A stretch of DNA of 64,000 nt from assembly GCA_020205615.1 (NCBI GenBank), contig CM035168.1, positions 2,683,830 to 2,747,829 of the forward strand, written 5' to 3'. This DNA is from Panax quinquefolius. Its lineage: Eukaryota; Streptophyta; Magnoliopsida; Apiales; Araliaceae. The translations under genes and the position numbers were made by a program. Numbering within the stretch: position 1 is the stretch's first letter; every line of letters begins with the position of its first letter. Below are positions 1 to 11,951 of this stretch, piece by piece. Below the pieces are notes generated by a model. The model worked only from the letters and a program-made list of their open reading frames with translations, ran no database searches and had not been told where the DNA came from.

Positions 1-183
1 TACATAATATTATTTGTGAATAATTAATTATTGATTTATATGAAAAGAAATATTTATTTTATGTGGATATAAATGAAGGAGTTTTTAGCATGAAATAATT
101 GTCGAAAGTTTGGCATATTTTTATGGAAATACGATTATTCAAATATATTATTATAAAATATTATAATTGTTTAAATAATAATA

Positions 184-234
<51 letters not shown>

Positions 235-1935
235 CATGTGATTATATATGTTAAGGAGGTGAGAAGTTTGCCTTTACTTCCTTTGTTTTTCAAAATCCGG
301 TGCATGTATTATTTGATTCAACCATGTGCTGGTAATATAATTCCTCCCATGGACCACTTGGTTGGAATATTTGGTGAGAAATGTTGCCTGCAATCCTCTA
401 TCTTCAAAAGTGGGTGGGCCTCACCCATTGAATTTGAAAGGTAGGTATAGGTTAGGCAGATGAAGAAAAAGAAAAAAAAATAGGCCACTTTATTTGTTTA
501 CTTTCTCCTTCCGTTGCTATAAATAGGGGGTAACCCCTCCTTCCTCAACACACCACTTTCGAATCAGAAATTCTTATTCTAAAGTATTGTGAGTATTTTC
601 TTAAGTATAAGAATACTTTGAGCATAGTTTTTCTGCAAGATTTTCTCAAAATAATATCCGATATTCCAGTCAAATCCAAGCTTCTACTAAGGTAAAGGAT
701 ATTATTTTATTACAATACTCGTGAGAAATATTGTTTTCTTTCATACTCCATATTATGTAAGTGATATTATTTCATCTCGTATTCTTGAATTTGAACTTAC
801 TATGGTAAGTATTACTTCTATAATTCCTGAAATGATTAGAAATTTCGCTTCATCTAATATCATTTCATAGGAATATTGGTCTGAACTTTTAAACAAATTT
901 GGAACTTTTCATGATCGAGTCATCGTTCACGATTCTCGCTTCACGATTCTTTTCATTCACCATTCTTGTTCACAGTCTTTATTCGCTGATTCTTCGCTCA
1001 CGGTCTTTGCTCACAAAAGAAGAATTTTTTTTTCTTCCTTCCAAGTTATCTGTTGTGATCAATATTCTTGAAATTGAATCCATGTTTTTATCTTCACTAT
1101 GGTTTATTATGGAGCATTTTTAAACTTGGTTCATCTAAAGTACGAATTCCTAATCTTTGTTCTTCTATCTCACTGGATTCGTTCTCTAAAATGTTTTTCA
1201 TCATCCTCAGTCGTTAATGGTGATACTTGATGAATATATTTGGCATGTAGTGCAAAGATGAATGATTACCCGATGAATATCTTTGGCCCGTAGTGCAAAG
1301 ATGAACAGGTGTTGAGATGATCATGACCAACTGGTGATACAAATGAATATCTTTGGCCCGTAGTGCAAAGATGAATATTTGATGCAAGATGTATATTGAT
1401 TGATGTTACAGGGATAAAATATTGATGATGGACTTTTAAATTCATAGATGATAGTAGATTTCATTATCTACTTAATTCTTCTAATGAATTATTATTTCCG
1501 CTGCGAATATTGATCTAAAACTGGTTGTCCATTATATTTTATCTTATTTGTTGAAGGCTAACGATAAATTGTTGTTCTTTATCTTAGTCATAGTATTCTT
1601 TACTGGGCTAGTTGAGCTCACCCTTTTCCTTTTTGTTCCACTTTTCTTCTCAGGAGGTAAGAATGTAGCAGGAACCGGTCGGGGTAAAGAGTGATGGTCC
1701 TCGACAGTTGTCTTAGTAGTCCTCACTATTTTTATAAAATAGTGTATCAATAAATGTAATGAGGACTTATTTGAGTGTGGATATTGTTTAGAAGACAATA
1801 TTTGTATTTAAACTCACAGCTTATGTGTTGTTGTATTTTGCACGACAATTGTAATAATAAAAGTTGTAGTTATTTCTGTACCATGTAATTAGAGACTCAG
1901 AATGGGTGATGTATACCTATTTTGGGGGTGTCACA
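1..1935 (+). mobile_element. 5' LTR of Tekay-type element E1 (left part outside window)
   Basis: This is the 3' two thirds of a Ty3/gypsy LTR. It ends in the family terminus GGGTGTCACA at 1926-1935 and is followed at once by a primer-binding site, so it is a 5' LTR. The start (TGTRAGACCCC in the other copies) lies left of the window. It is most similar to the minus-strand LTR at 59948-62424; for example the first 80 bases pair with the reverse complement of about 61610-61710. Inside are a (TA)n tract at 192-232, a TATA box at 518-525, and three copies of a short motif around GGCCCGTAGTGCAAAGATGAA between 1230 and 1380. Reading frames inside it (238-444, 899-1123, 1544-1798 minus) look fortuitous. 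Confidence 0.85.
518..525 (+). promoter_or_regulatory. LTR core promoter TATA box (TATAAATA)
   Basis: TATAAATA lies in GC-richer surroundings and is followed by a pyrimidine/CA-rich leader (ACACACCACTTTC). The same word occurs at the same relative place in the other Tekay LTRs here, so it is the likely Pol II promoter of E1. The transcription start is inferred to be about 30 bases downstream. Confidence 0.6.
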
Positions 1936-1937
1936 GT

Positions 1938-1950
1938 TGGTATCAGAGCT
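1938..1950 (+). other. Primer-binding site for initiator tRNA-Met
   Basis: TGGTATCAGAGCT begins 2 bases after the LTR end. TGGTATCAGAGC is the classic plant PBS complementary to the 3' end of initiator tRNA-Met, which primes minus-strand DNA synthesis. It is intact here and degraded in the E2, E3 and composite copies. Confidence 0.85.
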
Positions 1951-2123
1951 TAGGGATATGGTCTCTGGCGGAGATCGGGGAGTAGTACTAGGAGGGGAGA
2001 GACGAGTAAATCCTTCGCTAGTGTGTCTTACCTAAGCTTATTTGTTGGTCGGTCATAATATAGGGATATTATGTGATATGTTAATTTGTTTAATTAACCC
2101 CTGTTTTATGGCAGTTTTTAAGA

Positions 2124-4089
2124 ATGGCAACTGAGAACATTAACCATGGAGTCTATGAGACCGTGGAACAACCTTCAATCACCAACCAAGAAAACGTGCA
2201 ACAGGAAGACAATATTCCTCCTGTAAACAACACTATGGAGCAAACGATGAATGATGGAATGTTTAGAAGCTTTTTGCAGTTCATGCAAAATCAGACGAGT
2301 GAGACTCGTGTACAAAATACGGGTGGAAATGATAGCAACGCACGGTCTGTCACGGCCAAACAGTTCAAGGAGTTGGGACCACCAGATTTCTGGGGAAAGC
2401 CGGATCCGATTAAGGCGGAAATGTGGGTCAAGCAAATTACTAAGATATTCGATGTCTTGGGATGCACGGAAGAACAAAAGGTTCCATGCGCCACCTTTAT
2501 GTTCCGTGGTGAGGCGATTCTTGGTGAGAATCACGTGAAAGCGTACTGACCCGGACTTTTCAACATGTCTTGGGAAAGATTTCAAAAACTGTTTAATGAC
2601 AAGTACTTTCCTGAAAGTATTCGTCATATGAAGGAGGTAGAGTTTATTAGACTGGAACAAAATAATATGATAGTGTCCCAGTACGAGGCAAAGTTCGCAG
2701 AGTTATCCAGGTTTGCACCTCATTTGGTAGAGAATGAGGAACGAATGACGCGGATGTTTCTGAGAGGTCTAAAACCCGAGATTCGGCAATATCTTATCTC
2801 TCATAAATTTTCTTTATATTTAGATGTTGTAAACAGGGCTCAACTATTAGAGCGAGACAATGAGTATGTTCAACCGAAAGACCACAACCAGGGTCATACC
2901 GGTGACAGTAGTCATCGGAGCGATGATAACCAGCGAGGAGGGAAAAATACGGACAAAAGCGGTAACCACTCGGGTGGTCATCGTGGCCATGATAATAGGA
3001 GAGGTGAGTCAAGTGGTAATTTCAAAAAGAGGAGATTCAACAATGATGGGAAGACATCAACAGCAGCACCAACACCAACAACAAATTCTAGGGGAGGAGA
3101 ACGACCGCCAGTTAGATGCTACAAATACGGAGAAGAGGGACACATAAGTCCAAACTGTTCACAGCCTTTCAAGGTGTGTTTCAATTATGGAAAAGACGGG
3201 CATATAGCCCAATTTTATCCGGTAGCAAAATCAAGTCCAACTGGGACGGCGACACCAAAGGCGAATACGGACAAAACAAAGTCAGTGGTTCAAGGGAGGG
3301 CGTTTGTCGTGACTGGCCAAAATGCGAGAAACCCGAACGAGGTGATCACGGGTAAGCTAATCTTGAATTCTTACGAAGTTTATACCTTACTAGAATCTTT
3401 GGTTCTACCCATTCTTTTATCTCTCACCTTTGTGCTCAACGTTTAAACTTGACTCCAGAGAAATTAGACTTTAATTTATCCGTTGAAACTCCGTTGGGTG
3501 AAACCTTTGTTACATCTACAGTTTATAAATCTTGCTTAATCCAAGTTGGCACAACCACATTACTTGTTGATCTTATCTCTTTAAAGATACTTGCATTTGA
3601 TGTGATTTTAGGGATTGATTGGTTAACCACTTATCGTGCCAAAATTGATTGTTTTTGTAAGGTTATTAGTTTTCATATTCCTAACCAACCTGTTATACGA
3701 ATTCAAGCAACTAAACCACTAAAATCAGTCACTGTCATATCAAGCCATAAAGCTATTCGTTTATTGAAAAACGGATGTCAAGCTTTCTTAGCCCATGTTA
3801 TGGACTTGAACAAAAACACGTCAGATTTGAATAATATTCCTGTTGTTAATGAATTTTTTGACGTATTTCTTGAAGAACTTCCTGATCTACCCCCAGAACG
3901 AGAAGTTGAATTCTTTATTTATCTTGAACCGAGTATAAAGCCCATTTCTAAAACCCCATATCAAATGGCTCCTATTGATCTTCAGGAGTTAAAAGTCCAA
4001 CTACAGGAATTGTTAGACATCGGTTTCATTCGTCCTAGTACATCTCCTTGGGGTGCTCCTGTTCTATTCATAAAGAAGAAAGACGGGAG
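2124..4089 (+). pseudogene. E1 gag-protease-RT, broken and truncated (Tekay chromovirus)
   Basis: One gag-pol frame starts at ATG 2124, 188 bases after the LTR. The capsid region is interrupted by an in-frame TGA at 2547-2549 and continues in frame at 2565. Two CCHC zinc knuckles follow at about 3117-3220, but the second Cys of each is Tyr and the last Cys of the second knuckle is also Tyr, so both are damaged. At about 3390-3404 two extra bases shift the frame exactly at the protease active site, so the Asp-Thr-Gly triad is lost. The protease tail and the RT N-terminus (motif [11 protein letters not shown]) continue from 3449. Similarity stops right after the RT motif KKDGS at about 4089, so the RT catalytic core, RNase H, integrase and chromodomain are absent. 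The order gag-PR-RT and close identity to E6 place it in the Tekay/Del clade. It is not functional. Confidence 0.88.
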
Positions 4090-4464
4090 TAAACTCATTT
4101 TTAATCCCTACGTTTCTTATGTATGCATATAAATCGCAATTATAATTCGGTTGAAAACTTTCGCATTATATAGCATGACTCATTTTATAATATACTACAT
4201 TTTTTGAAATTTTCTAGGTGTAATATATAAACTTACCTCATCGAAATTTTGTAAATTTTCTAGTACGAGGGGTTAAATTATTATTTTTTATAGCTTTCTC
4301 AATCTCATATCATTTCTACTCATTTTTATATGCCTTCCCTTCTAATCTTCTTAAAAATAAATAATAATCTAATTTATATTAGTTTTTAAAATAATTAAGG
4401 AAACAAGCATTTATGAATAAATTTGAAATTAGAAAAGCTTATTAGGGATGAATAAGGTGTGTGT
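4090..4464. other. AT-rich non-coding DNA between E1 and solo LTR
   Basis: After the abrupt end of E1 similarity the sequence is unrelated AT-rich DNA with no convincing reading frame. It ends in a short GT run that served as target for the solo LTR. The same host sequence resumes at 7367. Whether 4089/4090 is a deletion endpoint or the edge of an insertion cannot be told from this window. Confidence 0.6.
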
Positions 4465-4469
4465 GTGTA

Positions 4470-7361
4470 TGTGAGACCCCAGATTTTATGAATAAATATT
4501 TAATTTTCTCGAAATAATTTTTTTAATATTATGGTGTGGATTTGATATAAGTTATAGTTGTGGGTAGTATTTATAAATTTTGCAAAGTATGCAAGTTGTT
4601 ATATAATATTCGATTGGTCGGAGAATATTCGTTTTAACAAGGAATATTCGTACGACGACACAATCATTGGTGGACCCCACAACGGAATTATTGTCGGATT
4701 GAGAAAACAACAAATATTTTTTATGAAAATAACGGCGGAAATTTTACAGTTAAAACTGTTGAATTATTCGATAGTAAAAGTAATCTGATGTCTGGCGTGG
4801 TTGCGTATAAGTAGCACTAGGTATTGATTATTGATGCCTACGTAAGAAGTCACTCGGTTATACTCAATTATTGCTACAATAATTCTTTGCATCATATCTC
4901 TCGTATTATTGATTCGATTATTGTCACAAGATTATCATTTGCATAATATGTTATATTATTAAATCAATAATTGAGATGACAAAGTTATTCATATTATTAA
5001 ATTGCAATATTTACAATGTCTAGAAGTTCTGTCAAGGAGAGGTTTGGTCACCTAATTGCGCGTCAATAAGGAGAAATCCTTATTGGAAAGCCCCCTCTTT
5101 CCTGGGAACGACCTGGTTGATAAATATTGTTAGTTATATTATTAATGATGAATGTTATTAGAATTGAAGTTGTGTTCGAAGTTGAATTTGGAGACGCGGA
5201 CGTGATATTTGAGTCCGGAACGATGAAATTAATAAAAATACACTATAAACACAAAATTTTCCGGGTTTTACTATTTGGTCAAAAAGTCAACAATTAACTT
5301 TTTCGGGAAAAGTCAAACTTCAAAATTTCAAAATTTATATTTTTGATAAAAATAGTTTCATTGTGTTGGAATTATTTGTGTCAGTGAAAATCGACATTTA
5401 TTTCGATAATAATTGATGTCTGGAGGTTATATTGACCAATCAGGTATTTAACCGGATAAATGAGCAATTGAATTCTATTATTTCATATGATTATAACTAT
5501 TTGTTCACATGTGTCTACTATTGTTTCACATTCTTGTTACTATTAGGGGAGTTGGTGCAAGATTGATGATACTTGCATGACTAAGTTAAAAATGGAGGTA
5601 TAGATGGAGGTCTTATCTTGTAATTCAGTATTTTCACATATCAGAACTATTGATTCACATGATTTTCTATTGAATCACATTATTTACTATTAGGGGAGGT
5701 GGTGCAAGTTTGATAATACTTGCATGACTAAATTAAAAATAAAAGAAAAGTTGAAGGTATGGTACTGTAATTTTTTGAGCCCCAAAATGTGCAATTAATG
5801 AAACTATATTTTTCTATAAATAGAAGCTCATTCTTCCTTCATTTCTCACCAATTCACTAAAGCTATAGAGCAATTATTATAGAGAAAAATTGTAAAGAGA
5901 AAATCAGAAGAAGAAAGCTCAACTACCTCTCACTACTCCTATATCCAGGTTTCTTTCAAAGGTAAGGGGTATTATTTCTTTTTTCGTCTTCATGAAGAGA
6001 ACTTCATTATTCCATTCTTTATTATTATGTTGGAATAACTTTGTTTGCTCTGCATCCGCATACATGGTGAAATTCTTCATTATTCCATTCTTTATTATTA
6101 CATTGGAACATCCATGCATCAGGCTTTACTGCCGGACTGGGTTCCGCTTTTTATTATTACATTGGAATATCTTGTGCATGCGTGCGTTTTACGCCGGGAC
6201 TGGTTCCGCTCTTTATTATTACATTAGAATATCCTGTCACATGCGTTTTATGGGGACTAGTTCCGTCGTTATTATTCTGTTAAAATAACTTTTGCAAGCG
6301 GTTCTACCGTGATGCTTGGTGATTTCTTTTGTTATTCCATTCCTTATTATACTCAGTTGGTTAAAGTTTTGATTTCTATACTCCATGAAATTAGTGTAAT
6401 ATCCTTGATATTTGCGCTTCATCCAGTATTTTTTCATGGAAATATTCTTCTGAGCTTTATTCAATTTTACTCTACAAAGAAGTATCATGTTGACAATTTG
6501 GACGTTATTAGTTCCTGGATAAATTAATTCGTGAACTTGTTTTATTGAATTCTTATATCATTATCATCATCCTCATGTTTATATTTTTTTGAAAGTCATA
6601 TGTGGCTGCGATTGCATAGATGGACTTGGTATGATTATGACCGAGGATTATTCGGTATAATCATGGCCGTAATGTTACAAATGATGTGATAAAAGTCCTC
6701 GTTGGCACAGTAGTGCATTGATGGACAGTTGTTGGCATGATCATAACCATTGATGAATACACGAATGTCCTTGGCCCGTAGTGCATGAATAATTGTGGTC
6801 ATGATATTAAAGAATATCCTGCTGTAGTGCAGGGGTGATTCGATAATGTGGATTATTTATTAAGCTGAGTCCCAGCGATAAAAGTGATGAAAAACCTTTT
6901 AAATCATAAAAGATAGTAGATTTTTTTCTCTACTTGACTCTTTTAATGGATTGCTTGTTCCGCTACAGTTAAACTTGATGTCTATTGTATTTTATCAGTT
7001 TAACATTGTTGAAGGCTAATGATAATTTATCATGTATTATCTTAGTCATAATATTTCTTACTGGGCTAGTTGAGCTCACCCTTTCTTTCACCGTTCTCTT
7101 CAGGAAATGAGAATATAGCTGGAACGAGTCGGGAAACGGAGTGACGGTCCAGATGATAGTATTAGTAGTCCTCACTATTCTGTAAAATAGTTTGATAATA
7201 AATGTATTGAGGACTTATTTTGAGTTTGTGTACTATCTAGAAGACAATGATTGTATTAAAACTCACAACTCATGTTGTATATTTAAGTTTGTATTTGTAT
7301 TCTGTACCATATATTTGGCGACTCAGAAGAGGTGATGTATACCTATTTTAGGGGTGTCACA
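4470..7361 (+). mobile_element. Solo Tekay LTR with perfect target-site duplication
   Basis: A complete LTR of 2892 bp begins TGTGAGACCCC and ends GGTGTCACA. It is flanked on both sides by GTGTA (4465-4469 and 7362-7366), the 5-bp duplication expected for a Ty3/gypsy integrase. There is no PBS, gag or PPT next to it, so it is a solo LTR left by recombination between the two LTRs of a former full element. It holds a TATA box at 5815-5822, a leader with purine-rich AGAGAAAA runs, and a degenerate array of about 60-bp units with palindromic TTATTCCA...TGGAATAA words (about 6000-6370). All frames inside look non-coding. Confidence 0.93.
5815..5822 (+). promoter_or_regulatory. TATA box of solo LTR
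   Basis: TATAAATA is followed by GAAGCTCATTC and, about 45-90 bases on, by purine-rich AGAG runs. The arrangement is conserved in the E2 and E3 LTRs. It is probably still a recognisable Pol II promoter in a solo LTR. Confidence 0.55.
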
Positions 7362-7366
7362 GTGTA

Positions 7367-7697
7367 TGTGTGTATATATATATATATAATGTTATTATTT
7401 ATTGTACTATTATTGTAACTAAATATATATTTTCTATATGCAACCCGAAAAATATAAAATTTGGCTCGAGGGCGCTGTTGTTTGACCCCGTTAAAAGACT
7501 AATTCTACTCCCAACACGGCAACACCAAACAACAAAGCTATTCAATGAAATTAATAACACAACTATATCATTCCAAGACTTAAAATTAAGAATGTGTAAT
7601 AATAGAGAATACTACCCCTCACTATAAATGTTATTTTGAATTAAATATTAATGAAATAAATTTTTATGAGAAATTATTTTGTTCAAAGATGTGGTTG

Positions 7698-7755
<58 letters not shown>

Positions 7756-8648
7756 GTTATGAGTAAGCTAGTTGGTTTAATTAATTTGAATTAACTAAAG
7801 AATGAAAAGAAAAGTCAAGATGAATAATTAACTAAGTTAATTATATGAGAAGCAAGATAAGTTTAACATAATTTAACTGTTGACCTTGAATGGTAAATTA
7901 AAAGATTAATAATCATTAAGTGATTATCTAGTATAATTAATAGAGATAAATTCAATAAATAAATTAATCAAGCCTAATATGAGAATGCTTATGTGTAATG
8001 TGGGTAATTAAATAATAAGCCCAAGTGTTATGTTAATTGATAGTCCAAGAGGGATTTAATGTAAGCCCAATCTATTAATAATGATATGTGTGTTATGGTT
8101 TTATAAATAGCCCAATCAACTAGCACAAATGATTTAAGGATTAATTACATATTTTAATACATTTTTAGAAATAATTATAATAATGGTGCATAGATAAAAT
8201 AATTATAAAAGTAATACACTTTTCCATATTTATTTACAATATTAGTGCAATTAGGATTCCTTAATTTAGGGGATTAGTATTGGTGGGCTGACATGACAAA
8301 TCGGGTGATTTTTTTTGAAACATGTGATAACCACCCTTATCATTTGTCTGGGTTGTTTACTATAGGACTCTTTAGTTAGAAACCCTTTTTCTGCCTATTG
8401 GAAACCCTTATTACTTTCTCCTGTCCGTGCTTTCTTCTTCTCCATTAATCGTTACTGGTGATTTATTCTTCATTTTCGTGATCGTTATTGGTTCAGTTGT
8501 TCGTCATTCTTATCAACATTTACATATTGTAAGTCACCCCTTCTGATGCTTGAGATGTAAATATCTGGATATTGTCACGCATTTTCTTGTTAATTTCTAT
8601 CAACAATTTATTGTTTTCAGTTATGTCACCTATGTGTTTTAGATGTAA
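7367..8648. other. Gene-free AT-rich DNA
   Basis: This continues the host sequence split by the solo LTR. It contains a short (TA)n tract at about 7376-7388 and the long (AT)n tract described separately. At about 8380-8560 there is a pyrimidine-rich, leader-like stretch. No reading frame with recognisable protein similarity is seen on either strand. Confidence 0.5.
7699..7751. repeat. (AT)n microsatellite
   Basis: About 26 uninterrupted AT dinucleotides. It is a simple repeat prone to length change and assembly error, and it can form a cruciform. Confidence 0.95.
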
Positions 8649-8677
8649 CTAGATATAAACCCGCGCGTTGCGGCGGG
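8649..8677 (-). mobile_element. Helitron-like 3' terminus (hairpin plus CTAG)
   Basis: Read on the minus strand, a GC-rich hairpin (CCCGC stem, 8660-8677) is followed 7 bases later by CTAG and then T. That is the terminal structure of plant Helitrons: hairpin, CTRR, insertion before T. In very AT-rich DNA such a GC palindrome stands out. The body would extend rightwards from 8678. I cannot find the 5' TC end or a Rep/helicase reading frame, so it would be a non-autonomous or truncated copy. Confidence 0.5.
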
Positions 8678-9638
8678 ATTATTCATTTTGTTAATAATAA
8701 ATTTATACGTGTAATTAATAAATTAAAATATAATAAGAAGATGGTAGATTGTTGTGCGATGATCAAATTTTGGTTGCACATGTTACATAGAGTTGGGTAA
8801 AAGTTTTGTGCGCAAATACATATCCAAGTATAGAATTAATCTGATCACTAAATTCCATGACATTATATAGCAGTTTGTGTGTGTGTGTGTCTATATAAGC
8901 ACTAACAAATATTTAGAAAGTGTAATGCACAATGTCATTGAGTTGTTATATTGATATGATTGTTAGTGACATATTTGAAGTCTATCGCACATTACACAAA
9001 CCTCACCAAGCCTCAAATATCTGTCATGGGTACTCGATGCATTTTAAAGAGTTCATGTCTTATATAATCTTACTTGCACCAAAATTCAAACATCCAAACG
9101 AAAGGGAAAACATATAAAGAATGTACTAGTTTTGGTCCTTAGACCTTAAGAAAAATTACAGGTTACATGCACCATGTCAAACAAACACCATGTCCAAAAA
9201 CATAGCAGTATAGCACCGTGCAATAATAACACAATGTTATAGTTAAAAACAATTAAATGCATTGCCTCATTAGTTTTTTGTACATTTTTAATAATTGTAG
9301 AGGCACTCACAATATTACTATAATGCCAAAAAAAACTATTAATAATAAAAAAAATAATTTACTGGATGCTAGTACTTAACAAATCATGCAAAGCCACGAT
9401 CTAGATAATAGAATGCAATAGATGAAGAATCCATAAATATAAATATCGTGAGATATAGTCCACAAAATGAAGCCATAGTCCCTCCCATTGAATGCACTGT
9501 CACCATAATCTGAAGGTCTCCATATAACTCTGTACTTTCAACAGTATTTAGAATTATTTGTAGAATTAGTTGTTGCATAATAGTTGGTATGTATTTATAG
9601 GGAGAAATTAGGTTAAATAACGGAGAGTAATGATAATA
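8678..9638. other. Gene-free region, possibly Helitron body
   Basis: AT-rich DNA to the right of the Helitron-like end. It contains a short GT run (8874-8890) and two small frames (8932-9117 plus, 9384-9644 minus) with no similarity I recognise. I find no support for a gene. Confidence 0.4.
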
Positions 9639-10395
9639 GCTCAATTTCGACTGAATGACACTTCTGTCCCTTCAAGTTGCAATCCACTTTCAAAGTCGTC
9701 CTTAAAATTCAATTTTTATCAGTTAGGTCCTTAAAGTGGTATTTTGTTGGCACTTTTGTTCCTTCAGCCCATGATTTGACCTCAACCCGACTCATTTTGA
9801 ACAAACCCGACCCAATTTGACTCTATCCAAAGTTTTAATATTTTAAAATATAAAATTATTTTTAAAATAAGTTTAAAATAATAATTATATTTAATTTTCT
9901 TATGTAATTTTTTTGAATCTATATTTTATGAAACTTTACTCATTTTTTGAAAAAAAATAAAAGTTTCTAATATATTTTCATTATAATAATAAGTATCTTT
10001 ATAACTTTTTTTAAAATAATATTTTATTTTAAATATAATAAATAAATATTATTTTAAAATATTAAATATAATAATAATTATTTTCAAATTATTTTAAAAA
10101 ATATTTTATTTTAAAATATTAAATATATATTTTTTTAAATGTTGAATATAATTATTATTTTAAACTTATTTTAAAAATAATTTTATGATTTAAAATATTA
10201 AAATTTTGGGTTGGGTCAAACTGGGTCGAGTTGGGTCAAAATTGGTTAAAATAGGTTTGGTTGAGGTTAAATTGGACTGAAGAAAAGGAAACACCAATAA
10301 AATGTCACTTTAAGGGCCTAACTGATAATAATTGAATTTAGGGACGACTTTGAAAATGGGTGGCAACATAGAGGGACATAATTGTCATTTTGCGC
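9639..10395. mobile_element. 757-bp foldback (long terminal inverted repeat) element
   Basis: The outer about 190 bases on each side (9648-9838 and 10205-10392) are inverted copies sharing words such as GTCGTCC/GGACGAC, TTAGGTCCTTAAAG and TTGGGTCAA. The inner AT-rich arms also mirror each other, so nearly the whole element can fold into one hairpin. There is no coding capacity. The flanking DNA occurs a second time without the insert at about 11210-11275, which shows that the foldback is an insertion. It resembles Mutator-like MITEs with long TIRs, but the superfamily is not certain. Confidence 0.7.
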
Positions 10396-11890
10396 TAATG
10401 ATAATATCATAAAGTAGTAATTTTAGGAGATATTAATTAAATTAGAAAGTATAATATCAGAACAATTGACATTACCAAAACAATTTAGATTTGTAGTTAT
10501 TTAGGGAATTATAAATTCAAAATATTAATTTGGGATTAAAAAAATTAGTAATTTTAGAAGATAATAATTAAATTAGTAATGATAATATTAGAGCGAGCTT
10601 AACATTATCGGAAAAATTCAGATTTGTATTGATTTATGGGATTATAAAATTAAAAAATTAATGTAGGATTAAAAATAATTATTTTAGGAGATAATAATTA
10701 ATTAACGATAATATAAAAACCGCTTAAATTGAAAAAATAGTGATTTGGGGGATTATAAAATCAACATAGAAAGTTATGATTGATATTATTTGTTATTTTA
10801 ATTTTGTTTTAAATGTTTTAAACTATATAATATTATGTTTTAATATAATTATAAATGGTATAATATTATGTTGTAATATAATTTAATTAGTAATGATAAT
10901 ATCTCACAGTTTAGATAGATGGTGATTTTGTTATTTTGTTATATACGTGTATTATAATATTATACCATACATATATGATATAATGTATGGTATAATTATG
11001 AATGATATAATATTAGAAAATAGTGATTTTAGGATATATATAATAATTATGTTTAGAAAAGTAGTGGATTTTAGGGATTATAAAATCAACATAGTAAGTT
11101 ATGATTGGTATTATTTGTTATTTTAATTTTATTTTAAATGTTTTAAATGGTATAATATTATGTTGTAATATAATTATAAATGATATAATATTATGTTGTA
11201 TTTATATAAAGAAAATTAGGTTAAATAACTGAGAGTAATGATAATAGCTCATTAATGATAATATCACAAAGTAGTGATTTTAAGAGATAATAATTAAGTA
11301 ACGATAATATAGAAATCGTTTAGATTAAAAAAATAGTGATTTAGGGATTATAAAATCAACATAGTAAGTTATGAATGATATTATTTGTTATTTTAATTTT
11401 GATATAAATGTTTTAAATTGTATAATATTATGTTGTAATATAATTTAATTAGTAATGATAATATCCATATAGTTTAGATAGGTAGTGATTTTGTTATTTT
11501 GTTCTATAGGTGTATTATAATATTATACCATACATGTATGATATAATGTATGGTATAATTATGAATGGTATAATATTAGAAAAATAGTGATTTTAGGATA
11601 TAATAATTATATTTAGAAAAATAGTGTATTTTGGGGATTATAAAATCAACATAGTAAGTTATGATTGATATTATTTATTATAACATTATCGTAACAATTT
11701 AGATTTGTAGTTATTTATGAGATTATAAATCAAAATATTAATGTGGGATTAAAAATTAGTGATTTTAGGAGATAATAATTAAATAGCGATAATATAAAAA
11801 GTGAAGCAATGAATAAATACATTAATTAGATAGGACATGTGTTGTAATTTGAGAATGACAAATGTTATACTATGATATTATGTACTGAAA
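10396..11890. repeat. AT-rich direct duplication of non-coding sequence
   Basis: The stretch at about 10736-11080 is repeated at about 11330-11680 with minor change (GATTATAAAATCAACATAG and a palindromic ACCATACAT...ATGTATGGT in each copy), and part of the unit recurs at 11060-11170. A copy of the sequence left of the foldback (TTAGGTTAAATAAC...) lies between them at about 11215. No protein-coding signal is seen. This looks like duplicated intergenic or non-autonomous transposon DNA. Confidence 0.6.
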
Positions 11891-11951
11891 ATTAGTATAT
11901 TTAATAGAAGATTGGATTTGGGACACTGGTGTTCTTTTAACCTATTTACAG

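Noticed and set aside
2175..2660. 161-residue minus-strand frame opposite E1 gag, and similar antisense frames at 45718-46080, 47198-47524 and 53413-53724
   Set aside because: They mirror conserved sense gag or pol codons and share no protein motif, so they are shadow frames.
5992..6288. Hydrophobic membrane-protein-like frame in the solo LTR (also 21061-21543, 15448-15690)
   Set aside because: The frames translate the degenerate TTATTCCATTCTTTATTATT array. Runs of Ile, Tyr and Phe come from base composition, and frames are not conserved between LTR copies.
8932..9117. Small host gene near the Helitron-like end (also 9384-9644 minus)
   Set aside because: No recognisable domain, no splice or promoter context, and base composition like the surrounding non-coding DNA.
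9628..10406. TAATGATAATA on both sides of the foldback as an 11-bp target duplication
   Set aside because: The unoccupied paralogous site near 11240 already contains both TAATGATAATA words, separated by GCTCAT, so they predate the insertion. The true duplication must be shorter and is not certain.
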